The notes beneath the pieces are model-generated. The model ran no database searches. It saw only the letters and a list, made by a program, of their open reading frames with translations, and had not been told where the DNA came from. Both the position numbers and the translations under genes were made by a program. 64,000 nt of DNA from Knufia peltigerae (taxonomy: Eukaryota > Ascomycota > Eurotiomycetes > Chaetothyriales > Trichomeriaceae). The stretch is from contig JAPDRN010000051.1 of NCBI GenBank assembly GCA_030247855.1, positions 124,001 through 188,000 of the forward strand, given 5' to 3'. The number at the start of each line of letters is the position of its first letter. Within the stretch, counting starts at the first letter, position 1. Positions 9,977 through 20,565 of the stretch are shown piece after piece.

Positions 9977-12833
9977 ATGTCAGACGCTCCTTCGCAGCAG
10001 AAACGCGGCCACAAACCAGTGGCCCAGCAGGGACCGTCACGAGTCACCAAACATGCTGGGGTCCGCAAACGCACTGTGCTGGCGTGTGAAGAGTGCAGAG
10101 TTCGGAAGAGGCGTTGTGATGGAGCGGTTCCGGCTTGCGGAGGATGCACGAAGCGCCGGTCACAGTGTATCTACTCGTCCGAAGTTGAGGCCAAGGAATG
10201 GAATCAAAGGTGGGTTACCATCACAGATCAGGCCACACGCCGGACGCCATGCTGCGTTACAGACATGGTTGCTGATATTCTTTGGAATCCAGCATGATAC
10301 AGTCGTTACGACAGCGACTGGAAGAGCTTGAGCGGGGAGCCGAGGCGCCCTCTCAAACCACTGCTCCTCAACCCTCAACATCCACGGGGTCTTCGGAGAT
10401 TGACAACAAGGCTTCACATGACGATGCTCGCTCCCAGACTACCGAACGACTTGAATCTGTCAGGGACAGGCGTACATCAGCACCCGTCCCGAGTGAAAGT
10501 ATTCCGGGACTTCAGCAGCCCTTCTCGACCCTTCCCACCCCTGTCGACATTGAGCTGTTCGACGATGAACCTGAGTCTGCTCCACCCAATGCGCGAAGCC
10601 CAACCAGGGCAGAAACTCCCTCGCCCAAGCAAGACTGGTACTCCTCGCGCTGTATAGGGCAGTCGAACTTCGAAAGGCTGATGAAGCCAATCGTCCTGGC
10701 CATGAATCGGAGGACCGACGTGTCCAAGAGCGTTGTATCAGGCCCGTCCGATTTTGGTGCTTCGCCTTCACCTGAAGTGGCCTCTCCTTCTTCAGCTCCT
10801 GTGACCTGTAGCTGTCACCGTTTGATTGATGCAGGATGTTGGCATCTTCCATTGCGCCGCCAGGCTGACAGTTTGGTCGCCATCTACTTTGCTAGACACG
10901 CTCGCATGTTTCCAGTTCTTCATCGACCCACATTTCTGAAGCAGTATCAAGCCATATGGGAATCGAGGTCAGATCCTCACCGATCCTCCCCAACTTGTGT
11001 CGGGATATGCAAACACAAGAGCAGAGGCAAATTGTTCCCCGCCACAGTAAACTGTGTCTTCGCCCTCGCTGCCCTCTTCTCGTCGCGGAATCCCGAGTGC
11101 AACGCAAGTCGCGCAGCCGAATTCTACCGACTTGCGGAGAGTATAGACGTTCTTGAGCTTCTCAATGAAGAGGTAGGCTTGGAGCTCGTCCAGCTGAATC
11201 TGCTTATGGCCTTCTATCTCCAAAGTACCGAGCGATTTTCCAAGTGTTGGAACATGGCCGGTTTGGCTCTGAGGACAGCTCAGAATATGGGGCTACACTT
11301 CAACGTCTCGGAAGCTCACAAGCGAGGTCTGTTGCCCTCTTTTCCAACACAGGTCGAGTGTGAAATGCGGAGGCGAGTGTGGTACGCCTGTATTCTGCTA
11401 GAGAGGTATGTATCTGCATCCATCTGTCTGACCTGCCAGCCAGGTCGATTGCCAGTTTACAAACTAAATGTTCTTCTAGCGAGGTGGCTATGACTTTTGC
11501 GCAACCATTGATGATTCCAGCAGTCGGTAAGGCTGTCAAACTACCAGAAGCAATTGATGATTGTCGATTGAGCGACGAGGTTGGCAAATGGAATGTACAA
11601 CCCAAGGAACTGCCCAGCTTGCTGGAATACTATGTCCACGCATTGAAGCTCTATGACATTCTTGGTCAAGTTCTTGAAAGACAAGAGCTACGACCTCAGG
11701 CGCATGCAGATACCGTTTCCAATGTTCGGGCCATACTGAGCCTGGATTGCAAGATCATGGAATGGCGAGATGCTTTGCCTCCATATTTGAGATATGGCTC
11801 TTCATTCTCAGACTGTGATCCACTGAAAGGAGTTGGCGTCTTGGATGCGGTCCCGGACAGTGAGGTTGTGCTCGACTTCCCAGCCTTGACGAGCAGACTT
11901 CATTGCAGGTATGATCCATGCTATATTTACTTGCCCCAAAAATAGTCTAACACTTCGTTGCAAGATTTCTGTGCGTTCGACAGCTCATCCTGCGACCTGC
12001 GCTTGACCTTCTCTTCGAAAAGCAACAGAATGAGAAGTCTCTTGTCGTCACTGAACACACAGTGAGGGGGAAACTCAAGGACACAATATTATCGAATATT
12101 GCAGTCCAGTGTATTCTTACCGCTATTGAGCTGGTGGAATTTCTTGCTTCGCGAATCCAAACACAAACTTTTGTCTGCTGGTGGTACAACACTCATTGTA
12201 CGTCTAGCCCGACCCGGGTTGTGCTTTTGCTGATCCCTATACCAGATCTACACACTTCGGGGAGTACAATCCTACTGGGACGGCTGTGCACTTTCGACGA
12301 CGGAAGCTTGCCTTCGGAGTCGCTAACATCCAGTTGGGATCTTTGTCTGCATCACTTGGGTCGGTATGATAATATGAGTAGTGTGGCTCGGAAGTCGTCA
12401 CACCTCCTCCGGGAGAGCGCAAAGCGACTTTTGGAGGTAAGAATTCTCCCCCTTATCGTTCGTTAAGATGTGGGTCTATTGACGTCCGAAGTATGAGGGC
12501 GATGTGTCTGCCATGGACGAGAGACAAGGCCATACACTACGCAGCCACGCGCCAGAAAAGGCAGCACACGGTCTCATACCCGATCCGAACCAGTACACCG
12601 CCGGGAACGGAGCTATACACAATATTATTGGAAGTGGTGACTCGCTACAGACATCACGAGGATTTCAGGATTTCTCGTTCGAGACAACTGAGCCGGACGC
12701 CCAACTCTCATTACTCGAGGGCGGCGATACGTGGGATAATGGGACATTTGGCTATTCCTCATGGATGTTCATGCCACCAATCTCGCAGCTCGAGACGTTT
12801 CCCCTGCAGTTTGAAGGGTCAAATTTTGTGTGA
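9977..12833 (+). CDS. Zn(II)2Cys6 transcription factor, 6 exons
   Basis: Nuclear regulator of 846 aa. Exons are 9977-10209, 10293-11405, 11480-11908, 11965-12197, 12246-12436 and 12492-12833, an exact multiple of three. The zinc cluster is C37, C40, C47, C54, C57, C64 with basic spacing residues (VRKRRCDG), followed by a coiled-coil-like segment SLRQRLEELERG just after intron 1. The fungal-specific transcription factor middle region follows, with YFARHARMFPVLHRPTF, then LALRTAQNMGLHFN and a later helix block. It sits between the monooxygenase and the dienelactone-hydrolase-like gene, so it is the obvious candidate regulator of the aromatic cluster. The inducer is unknown. Confidence 0.93.
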
Positions 12834-12905
12834 AGTGCAACGACAGTAAAGTGAACCAAAAGGTTACATGTTGACATTATTTGTATACATGCGAGACTGA
12901 TACGT

Positions 12906-13713
12906 TTAATTAGCATGCAACCATTGACGAAACCAGATCACAGCTGCGTTCTTTGCCCTTGCCATTCCTTCTCTTTCTTCAGGTTCTTTAGGGTCTCCCT
13001 TAACGGCAAAGCCATGGTTGAGACGCGGGAAAAACTGGTAGTCATATGGGATGCCAAGAGTCGGGATGATCTTGTTGCTGAAGGCCTTGAGCTCTTCAGT
13101 GTACAGCCAGTCATGCTCGGGTGAGCAGATCTGCACCGGCACGGCGACGGCCGAGATCTCCTCTTCGGTCAAATAACTGGGATGGGCGGTTGAGATGGCA
13201 TCAACGAGACCCTTGTGCTCTTTGGCACCGAGGCGGAACACGCCCCAGCCGCCGAAACAGTAGCCGATGGCGCCCAGGCGCTTGCACTTGTCGCGCAGGA
13301 CTTTGGCACACTCGAATATCTCGGGCGTTCGGGCCTCCTTCGAGTTCTTCTGGAAAAAGCCCGGCAAGTCAAGGGGGCCCCAGTGCTCGGGGCCAGCCAA
13401 GATGATGTCGGCGGGTAAGACATCGCCGCCAAAGCTGAGTCCACCGACATTTTGATTAGAGATGCAAACCGGAGAGAAAAAGGGAGTATTGTCCTCACAA
13501 GTCAGGCACGTAGACCGTCGCCCCAACCTCCTCGGCGTAGTGGTCAGCAAGCAGTCGGACGTTGGGGAACGTCCAGCCGAACACGTCGTGGATGAGCAGG
13601 ATCGCGGCGTGCGCATTGCTTCCTGTCACGTAGCATCCTCGGCCCGCCAGCGTCGACTCTTTGCCAATGGGTTGGGAATCCCATTTGAATCCGCGCAGAC
13701 AGCAGTCATTCAT
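12906..13713 (-). CDS. Dienelactone hydrolase family protein, 2 exons
   Basis: Alpha/beta-hydrolase of the DLH family, 247 aa, usual length. Exon 1 is 13713-13499 and exon 2 is 13434-12906; the join gives VPDFFGGDVLPAD. The triad is C131 in GYCFGGWG, D180 in SPEHDWLY and H212 in LNHGFAV. It should open an enol-lactone or a similar activated ester, the step that follows aromatic ring cleavage. Its 3' end lies 72 bp from the convergent regulator gene. It faces the quinone reductase across a divergent spacer. The substrate may not be classical dienelactone, since many fungal DLH relatives act on other esters. Confidence 0.92.
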
Positions 13714-14400
13714 GGTTGCCGTCGGGTACCTCGTGAGCGAGCAAACAGTAAGTGATCGAGATACAGCCTGAGGTGGAGAGGGTGTGTACTGAAGAAAGAT
13801 AGAAAAAGCTCGTCCCGGTCACCCGTCACCCCAGAGAGGCGGCATCTTCTACTTCGTCCCCTAGAGTCGGATACTCCGCAATATGCTAAGAAAGTTTATC
13901 AATAGCAATGGACATGGACATGGCAACATGATCACGGTCAGGTGAGTGGATGCGAACGGACGTGGTGGGGCGGGGGAGGAGTGAGGATAGTTGTGGGTCC
14001 CACGAGGGGCCGGCTGGTCGAAAGGGAAGGAGCGACTCTGCAAGGCACGTCTTTCACGTCCGCCTCATTTCCGCATCTTTGGTTCCGCTCCGCAGTCACC
14101 GAACTCGATCTGCTGTTTGTTTCCGCAACAGATCCTCCCCCTTCGGTACGAAGGAGCCGGTTGATGTCAACGTTGTGCTATCAGACGCAAGACTCGCAAT
14201 CGTCTCAGCGGTCATTGGACAGACGAGATCATTGTGCTGCGATTGTCGTGTTTTCGTCTCCCCATGGGCGAGAAATATAGAAGAACAAAATCAAGATACC
14301 CTCTGCTCATTCCCATTCCTATTCCATCTCTACGCGAATCTCTTCATCTTCATTCTCGTACCCATCACTATCACAAGTTTTTGCTCTTAGTTCCCCCAAG
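13714..14400. promoter_or_regulatory. Divergent promoter between DLH and quinone reductase
   Basis: This 687-bp spacer separates two head-to-head genes. The right side carries a pyrimidine-rich leader (TTCCCATTCCTATTCC and related) immediately before the quinone reductase ATG, typical of fungal promoters. No gene is supported. Confidence 0.5.
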
Positions 14401-15548
14401 ATGTCGTCCTCTATTCCCTCCACCCAGCATGCCGTCGTGGTCAAAGAAGTCGGCGGACCCGAGGTCCTCGAATATCACACCGATGTGGCGATCCCAGCAC
14501 TGAAAGAAGGCCAAGTGCTGGTGAAGAACACTGTGTCCGGGGTGAACTTTGTCGACACCTACTACCGTAGCGGATTCTACAAGAGCGAAAAGCCTGAGAT
14601 TCTGGGCCGCGAAGGCGCCGGCGTGATCGTCGCCTTGGGCCCCAAGACCGCACCGTACAACTTCGCTGTCGGCGACCGGGTTCTGTGGCTCGGAATCAGC
14701 GGCTACGCGCAGTACAGCACGCCCGACGCGGCCAAGGTGATGAAGCTGCCGAGCGGAGTGAGCGAAGAGGACGCGGGCGCCTGTGCGCTGCCGGGCCTCA
14801 CGGCGCTCACGATCGTCGAGGAGAGCTACAAGGTCCAGGCGGGTGAGTGGGTGCTGGTGCACGCGGCCGCCGGTGGTGTCGGCGTGCTCTTGACGCAGAT
14901 CCTCAAAAGGCTCGGCGCAAAGATCATCGCCACCGCCGGCGGTCCTGAAAAGGTCGCCCTAGTCAAGAGCCTCGGCGCCGACCACGTCATCGACTACCGC
15001 AGCCCCAAAGGCCAGGACTGGGTGGCCCAGGTCAAGTCCATCACCGGCGGCCACGGCGTCGACGTCGTCTATGACTCTGTCGCCAAGGACACCTGGGAAG
15101 GCAGTCTCGAATCCGTCCGGAGGAAGGGCACCATTGTCTGGTTCGGCAATGCAAGTGGTCCAGTGCCGCCATTGACATTGCAGTGAGTTGTCCCTGGTGA
15201 CATATCGCCATCGGTAGATATCAGTCTGCTAATGCCCGTCATTGTGTGTCTAGCCGCATCGCCATCAAGTGTGTCAAGATCGTCCGGCCAACGCTTTTCG
15301 GTTACATCGAGACCCGCGAGGAACTCGAATACTACACGGCCAAGTTGTTTGACCTTCTCACCGCAAAGGACAAGCTCAAGCTGTTCATCCACAAAGTCTA
15401 TCCGCTCGAGGACGTGGGCCAAGCACATATTGTGAGTTTGCTTTACTGTGTGTGAACTGCTGAGATGCACATGACTAACTGAGCGCGTGTCTTCGTACAG
15501 GACCTCACGAGCAGGAAAACGACCGGCAAGTTGTTGCTGAAGCCTTAG
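14401..15548 (+). CDS. NADPH:quinone oxidoreductase, zeta-crystallin type, 3 exons
   Basis: MDR-superfamily reductase without zinc, 335 aa. Exons are 14401-15182, 15254-15431 and 15501-15548. The last exon is only 48 nt and ends the family tail TSRKTTGKLLLKP. The N-terminus carries GREGAGVIVALG. The cofactor fold has HAAAGGVGVLLTQ near residue 153, and YDSVAKDTW follows. The zinc-ligand cysteines of alcohol dehydrogenases are missing, as expected for quinone reductases. It probably reduces quinones formed from catechols or hydroquinones, protecting the cell or feeding the diol back to ring cleavage. Divergent from the DLH gene and convergent with the DUF1338 gene (227 bp apart). Confidence 0.93.
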
Positions 15549-15775
15549 AAGCCCGAAAATCGTGCATGGGTTGGCATAGACTCAAGAATAGATAGAGAAG
15601 AAACTCGTCCTACGAACACAAATATGTCAAGTAGAAGGCTATGGATCGCCTCTCCGATTTCAATTCGATCGTCGGCCATTCGTGCGAAATGATCGATTAG
15701 ACTATGGATTACTGAGACATTCGAAGGATATCGAAGGATGCAACAATCGCACGGGCAGAGCCCGAAGATTCAACT

Positions 15776-17131
15776 CTACACAACTATCTCCTTCAGATTC
15801 AATTCCCGCTCACAGTTCCTGATGCTCTCCCGCTCCAGGGCAGCATACAACTCGAACTCATCCAATACTTTGGCGCCCAATGACTTCTCGAACCCGTCAC
15901 GATGACCCGGCTCAGAAGAGTCAGCAGATCCGTTGGTCTGATCCGATGATGCGGAGGGGCTGTCGGCAACATTGGACTTGAAGATGCCGGCGGCCGAGAA
16001 TGGCAGGAAATCCTCATACGTGATGGGCTCGTACTCGACCAGGCCAAGTGACACAAGATGTTTGAGGTCGACGCTCTGTCCATGCAGTTCCCCAGCTGGG
16101 GCAGCGTATCGTCCCGCAGAGGTCAGCTGGTAGCGGAAGTAGACTAGGCCTTGAGCCCAGAGGTCGGCCCATGAGTCCGGATAATGGGCCGCAAAGTTCT
16201 GGGCGAGCAGCTTATCGAAATCTTGCGGCTGCTTGCCGCTGTCGGCGGCCTCGTGCCTGGTCGCCGTCAGGAGCTGATCATACAGCTCGCGGCCTTTGTG
16301 TGTGACGGCGGCACCGCGCTGCTCGACCTCGCCGAACCGCGCCGTATGCGTGCCGTGAACGTAGGCGCCTGAGGCATCGGTAAAGTCGACCTGTTCTTCG
16401 AGTGCCTTGAAGCTCGTTTGTCGGAGGAGAATGGCGCATTGGCGGGGCGGAGGTCCTTCGATGCGGTCCTTCGCCGGTAGACCCTGTCGTACCATCTCCA
16501 CCTGGACGAGATTGATATCCAACGTGCGTGGAGTGAGGTGATTGATGTGCGCACTGGGGAAGCATGCAATATCAGCCACCATGGGTTGCTCGCGGTTCAG
16601 GGCCTGGTACTGGTCCAGTGAGACCGCCGACTTGGAGTGCCATTTGAAGATCTTGAGTGCGTCCGTGATCAGGTCGTCGGCGTCCTGGGCAGACAATGCT
16701 TGGGTCGACTCGGCTCGGTCGATGATATCGAGAAGCCGGTCAGTGAACAGGTTCCGCCGTTGCAGAGTTGCCTCTGCCATGGTGCGAATCTTGGGCGACA
16801 ACCGATCCAGGCGCAGCAGCGTCGTGAAGACCCGGAATGGGTTCTTCCTCAATGTCTCCTCACTGATCGGCCGGAACGCGGTCGCATGTAGAGGAAAGTC
16901 GACGACGCCCAGGTCGTAGTAGCCGACCGGATGCATGCCCATGACTGCAAACAAGCGTCGGATGGTACGCAGTTCATTCTCGGTCCCCAGTCGGATAGCA
17001 CCGTGTCGCTCGAGTTCGTGCTGGACTGGCAGTGAGGACGGACTCTTGCCCTGCGCCGTCAGAACGGATCGATCAACCTGGCGCACAATGTCGACTAGGT
17101 TGCCGTACAAGGGAACTTCTCCCCTATACAT
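15776..17131 (-). CDS. DUF1338 family protein, 2-oxoadipate dioxygenase/decarboxylase-like
   Basis: Protein of at least 451 aa of the DUF1338/HglS family, VOC-fold Fe(II) enzymes that convert 2-oxoadipate to 2-hydroxyglutarate with loss of CO2. Diagnostic blocks are LHATAFRPIS, INHLTPRTLD and FGEVEQRGAAVTHKGR; their His, His and Glu are the likely metal triad. The frame remains open and family-like upstream of the chosen Met (DRDELRTRFVVALSD) back to an intron-type CCGCAG at about 17216. The true N-terminus therefore probably lies in a further exon upstream (one candidate is an ATG near 17361 with a GTATGG donor), which I could not fix. The C-terminus carries a Ser-rich insertion. Its place beside ring-cleavage genes suggests a downstream oxoacid step. 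Confidence 0.85.
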   Translation of the reverse strand: MYRGEVPLYGNLVDIVRQVDRSVLTAQGKSPSSLPVQHELERHGAIRLGTENELRTIRRLFAVMGMHPVGYYDLGVVDFPLHATAFRPISEETLRKNPFRVFTTLLRLDRLSPKIRTMAEATLQRRNLFTDRLLDIIDRAESTQALSAQDADDLITDALKIFKWHSKSAVSLDQYQALNREQPMVADIACFPSAHINHLTPRTLDINLVQVEMVRQGLPAKDRIEGPPPRQCAILLRQTSFKALEEQVDFTDASGAYVHGTHTARFGEVEQRGAAVTHKGRELYDQLLTATRHEAADSGKQPQDFDKLLAQNFAAHYPDSWADLWAQGLVYFRYQLTSAGRYAAPAGELHGQSVDLKHLVSLGLVEYEPITYEDFLPFSAAGIFKSNVADSPSASSDQTNGSADSSEPGHRDGFEKSLGAKVLDEFELYAALERESIRNCERELNLKEIVV

Positions 17132-17449
17132 GTCCGACAGGGCGACGACAAATCGGGTTCGAAGTTCATCTCGGTCAAGGCTGGAGGAGAGGTCAGTCTC
17201 TGATGGGATGGACTGCTGCGGATGGAGAGATTAAAAACCTTTTCGCACCCATCGCGGCGGTCTGGTCCCTCCTGGACAGCGTGGCAGTCGTTGTAGACGA
17301 CTACGTGTGAAACTGTGGTGCACCGAGAGCGTCTTTCTCCATACGGCTTTGGAGCCACACATTGCCTTCGTCCGGGGGCCAGTTTCTTCATGTATACCCA
17401 GAACATTGGTAATGCCTATCTCAACTATGGTGGGCTGACTGACACGCTA
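17132..17449. other. Likely upstream exon/intron and promoter of the DUF1338 gene
   Basis: The first 84 bases (to about 17215) continue the DUF1338 frame. Further right an intron and a short first exon are likely, but several ATG/donor pairs are possible and none is decisive. Confidence 0.45.
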
Positions 17450-18241
17450 TCAGGAAGCGGCACGAGGTCCGTCCTGCGCCCAGGAATAAAGATGTTTGGT
17501 TGCGGGATTGCCGCCCTTACCGCCTTTGGTGCGGAAGCCAGTATCATGACGGAGTATCAGCAAGTCCATATAGAAGTCGGAATGCCGGGTAGTTACGGAA
17601 TAAGGCAGGTGCTTATCACCCTTTCGCTGCGCTGCTTCTTGCTGCCTCCGACTTCTGTCTGTACCTTCTTTCTGAGGACAAAAGAGAAGGTCTGATGCAG
17701 CAATCAGCCTCAGCATTAGCTTCATCATCAGCCACTTTTCTTTTAACGTGGCGGATGCTTCGTCATTCATGGCATCGTTGAGTAGCTTCATAATCGACGC
17801 CAGCTTCTCATAACGCTGCTCACTCGTTCCCTGACGGGCATCGTTGCCAGGTGTCTTGGTTGCATTGGCATCGTGTGAATAGAAGTTATCGGTGGATAGC
17901 CGGTATTGGGCACCCAGAATGGTGGCATTATCCAGAGCGCTAGTGCTGTTGAGCGGCGGGTAGAAGGGAATCTCGTTCGGGATGTACTGGTAGTCCATGC
18001 ACGCGTAGAAGCCGACCTGTGGTAGCGATGCAAACAACGAGTCGTAGTGGGTATTCAAAGCTTCTTTCAGCGGAGTAAAGCTCTTGCCACCCGCATTGAT
18101 CGACAGCATCTGCCAGGGGTTGAGGCAGGCTCCTGCGCTGCACGATTTGGCCACGAGGAGCACGCCGTTGAGTCTTTGGATGATGCGCTCCGACTCAGCT
18201 GTGGCATTGATTGCCAGGTTGGTCAGTTCATATCGATCTTC
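17450..18241 (-). pseudogene. Arylsulfatase 3' fragment (5'-truncated)
   Basis: The open frame matches the C-terminal part of fungal arylsulfatases. EDRYELTNLA (the usual 'DPYE..NLA' block) is followed by RLNGVLLVAKSC, CLNPWQMLSINAGGKSF, a YDSLFASLPQVGF stretch and YQYIPNEIPFYPP. The sulfatase catalytic core, with the Cys/Ser that becomes formylglycine, is absent. Upstream of 18241 the frame hits TAG and the sequence becomes unrelated. A near-perfect inverted repeat, ACTTGTGACAAGT, sits exactly at the break (18244-18256). The last 60 residues before the stop look degenerate. The TAG could be read as a splice acceptor, but no sulfatase-like exon is visible upstream, so a truncated relic is the simplest reading. 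Confidence 0.75.
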
Positions 18242-18361
18242 CTACTTGTGACAAGTTTGGTTACTCTTTGCAACAGACGTCCTATTCGAATATTGGAGCT
18301 CTCTGTTTCCCCGAGGTTTTTCTGCCTGTGTATATGTAATTTCAGACTTATGGAGCGACCA

Positions 18362-19003
18362 TTAAATTGCGGCTCGAAAGCTCCATCTTGATCCAAAATC
18401 CTCAATGCAACGAGCAACAGACCATAGCTGATAGGCTTTGCTGATATTGACTGCGTCTCGTAATTCCGCAAACGTGCCTTGGTGCCTTGCATCACCTTCG
18501 TTCAAAACCTCCAACCGCATTTCCTTTCTTGGTTGAATTATGCGATTTATTGTATGGCGGTCAATTTGTGCGAATCGTTTTAGGATATGGGTCACATTTG
18601 ATGTAACAATCATTTCTGACCGAAATAGGGATTTTATCGCATCTGATGACGGAGATTTCTGGTTCGAGTGGTAGCTTTTCTTGTGTCAGGTGTAGACCGT
18701 CAAGGAACTCGCTAAGCTCTCTTGAACCATAGAGTTGGCAGATTTGCAGACCAGTGACATAACTGATATAGACTCCGTCCCAGGGGGAATCTTCTGACAC
18801 GAATTCATATTCGGAAATCCACCTGGTTATCAGGACATTGATATCCTGCCTTCTCTTGCCAATTGCCTCGCAAAGTTGACCTCCGTTGATACAATAAGTT
18901 CTCCTGCGATAGTAAATTCCCAATTGCCCCACTCAAGGGACAAATACTCCGACTGCTCAACCGTGGTAATAAGTTTTGTTTGGTCAAAGAACACAAACCA
19001 TCT
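18362..19003 (-). pseudogene. Broken gene with two KilA-N/APSES-like repeats
   Basis: Reading the minus strand across frames gives two copies of a KilA-N/APSES-type DNA-binding unit. Repeat 1 runs from LEWGNWEFTIAGELI to YCINGGQLCEAIGKRRQ and GVYISYVTGLQICQLYG, with a frame change near 18900. Repeat 2 runs from VIRCDKIPISVRNDCY, changes frame again at an extra A near 18591-18593 (INVTHILKRFAQIDR), and ends with HQGTFAELRDAVNISKAYQL. Both repeats keep the typical 'N.T.I' and 'QGT/GVY...L' elements. No intact start is visible. The two frameshifts make it a relic of a probable DNA-binding protein, perhaps from a mobile or expanded family. Family assignment rests on pattern reading only. Confidence 0.6.
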
Positions 19004-20079
19004 TCACCATGTAGCCGGGTCTAAGCGGAAGCTATGTTTGGTTCATCATTGCTTTATTGGAGGTTCGGTAAATCCGAGGTCGAGTCAAACGATTCGGGAG
19101 GATTCTGACATGCGTACTTCAGGGGTATCCGAAGAAGGCTCAGATCGGTCGACGAATGAGTTATACAGCGTCCCGTGACATTAACGTTATTTGTAAAAGC
19201 GTCCTTTCTCGAAATCGGATGAGTCTAGGTTAAGCTTCGCTATTCTTCCTTGCAGTTCTGTATCCCCATGAGCATATCGAGTCAAAGTGCTTTATTGCTA
19301 AGGTATATTGGCGCGTTCGCTGTGATTTAGACGGCAAGGTAGATTTAGGTAGATCAGGTTGACAAAGAACCGATAACTAGCTTATTATTGTATTTTTACT
19401 TACGAAGTCGGCTACCCTCACTTTATTATATAGCTATCAAGGTAGGATTAGATTCTATTATTTATCGGTGCTCCCATAGATTATCGAATGAGCCTAGCTA
19501 CCCCGATTTATTTTGTGCCGACTGCGGTAATAAATAACAATATCCTGATTGAAGGACCCGTTTGTTCTCTCAAAGGCAGCTTTGAAGGAGAGCCTTGCAC
19601 GGGTATTCACCGGCCATGCGTTCTAGTGGGCACGCAAGCGTTTCATTCTAACGACAAGGATAGAGCAGTGATGGATCCGAAACTTTCGGCCAGGGAGTGC
19701 TTGACACCTGTTATTTGACAATTTTGAGGGGAGAGGTTGTGCTGGGTAGTCAGAATGCTAGTAAACATTAGTTTGAGCGAGGCTAGGAGGGGTTCTTGAG
19801 TAGGACGTACTCAAGCTGATGCGTTAAATAGCGAGGTCCGAGGGATAGTCTTCTGGGCCCGCGACACAGTACTTGTGGGGCGATTTATAATATGTCATCC
19901 TGACCGCGGGTATGATACCATACTCGCATATCTAGCCCATATTTGAAGGCTGAACCGTATGCCTGCCGACATATATAGAGGGCGTGTCGCAGATATAGAG
20001 CTGGGAGTCAGGTTACAGATATACTATAACACAAAAGATTGCTTCCATATTGTTTAGGACTGACGAACAACACAACACG
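19004..20079. other. AT-rich gene-free DNA, possibly RIP-degraded
   Basis: From about 19180 to 20000 the sequence is rich in TA and AT steps, with no protein-like frame. It follows the broken KilA-N gene. A TATA-like CATATATAG at 19970-19978 serves the next gene. Repeat-induced point mutation is possible but unproven. Confidence 0.45.
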
Positions 20080-20565
20080 ATGAGCTCCAGAAACAACTAC
20101 ACCTTCGCCAACCAATGTTCTATTCCATTTCCACTCGACAAACAACTTCCTGCCTTCTTCAGATCCTGGGACGATCCCAATTCCAATCATGATTATCTCA
20201 ATCTCTTCGCACCGGAAGGTCAATTAGTCTACGGTACAACGACCACAGGCCGTGAAGCAATTCGCGCTTTTCGCGACGCCATGATCCATCCCATCAACGG
20301 ACCCATCGTGAACCTTGAGCACACCTTGATAAAGTTTTATGTTCTGGCGGGCGGACCTGAGAAGGGAAAGCAGGAGGTTATAGTTAAGGGGTCACTGTGG
20401 TATAAGCTGCGAAATGGCCGGAAGATTGATCTCGATTTTGCTTCTGCCATCAAGTTCGCGGATCCGGGAGATGGAAAAGATCTGCAGGCGGAGTTTTATG
20501 AGGTCTTCGTGGACTCTCATGAGTTGATTACAGCGATCAAGGAGATGAACGAGGTAGAGAGGTAG
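20080..20565 (+). CDS. SnoaL/NTF2-like small protein
   Basis: Intronless 161-aa protein with the cone-shaped NTF2/SnoaL layout. An N-terminal helix (LPAFFRSWDDPNSN) is followed by YLNLFAPEGQLVYG, then TGREAIRAFRDAM and three long beta-strand segments ending in a helix. Members act as polyketide cyclases, isomerases or simple binding proteins; no catalytic set can be assigned here. ATG at 20080 is chosen because a TATA-like box lies about 105 bp upstream and the frame is stop-limited before it. It is the only intact gene between decayed sequences, with no partner gene adjacent. Codon composition looks normal for a live gene. Confidence 0.75.
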   Translation: MSSRNNYTFANQCSIPFPLDKQLPAFFRSWDDPNSNHDYLNLFAPEGQLVYGTTTTGREAIRAFRDAMIHPINGPIVNLEHTLIKFYVLAGGPEKGKQEVIVKGSLWYKLRNGRKIDLDFASAIKFADPGDGKDLQAEFYEVFVDSHELITAIKEMNEVER

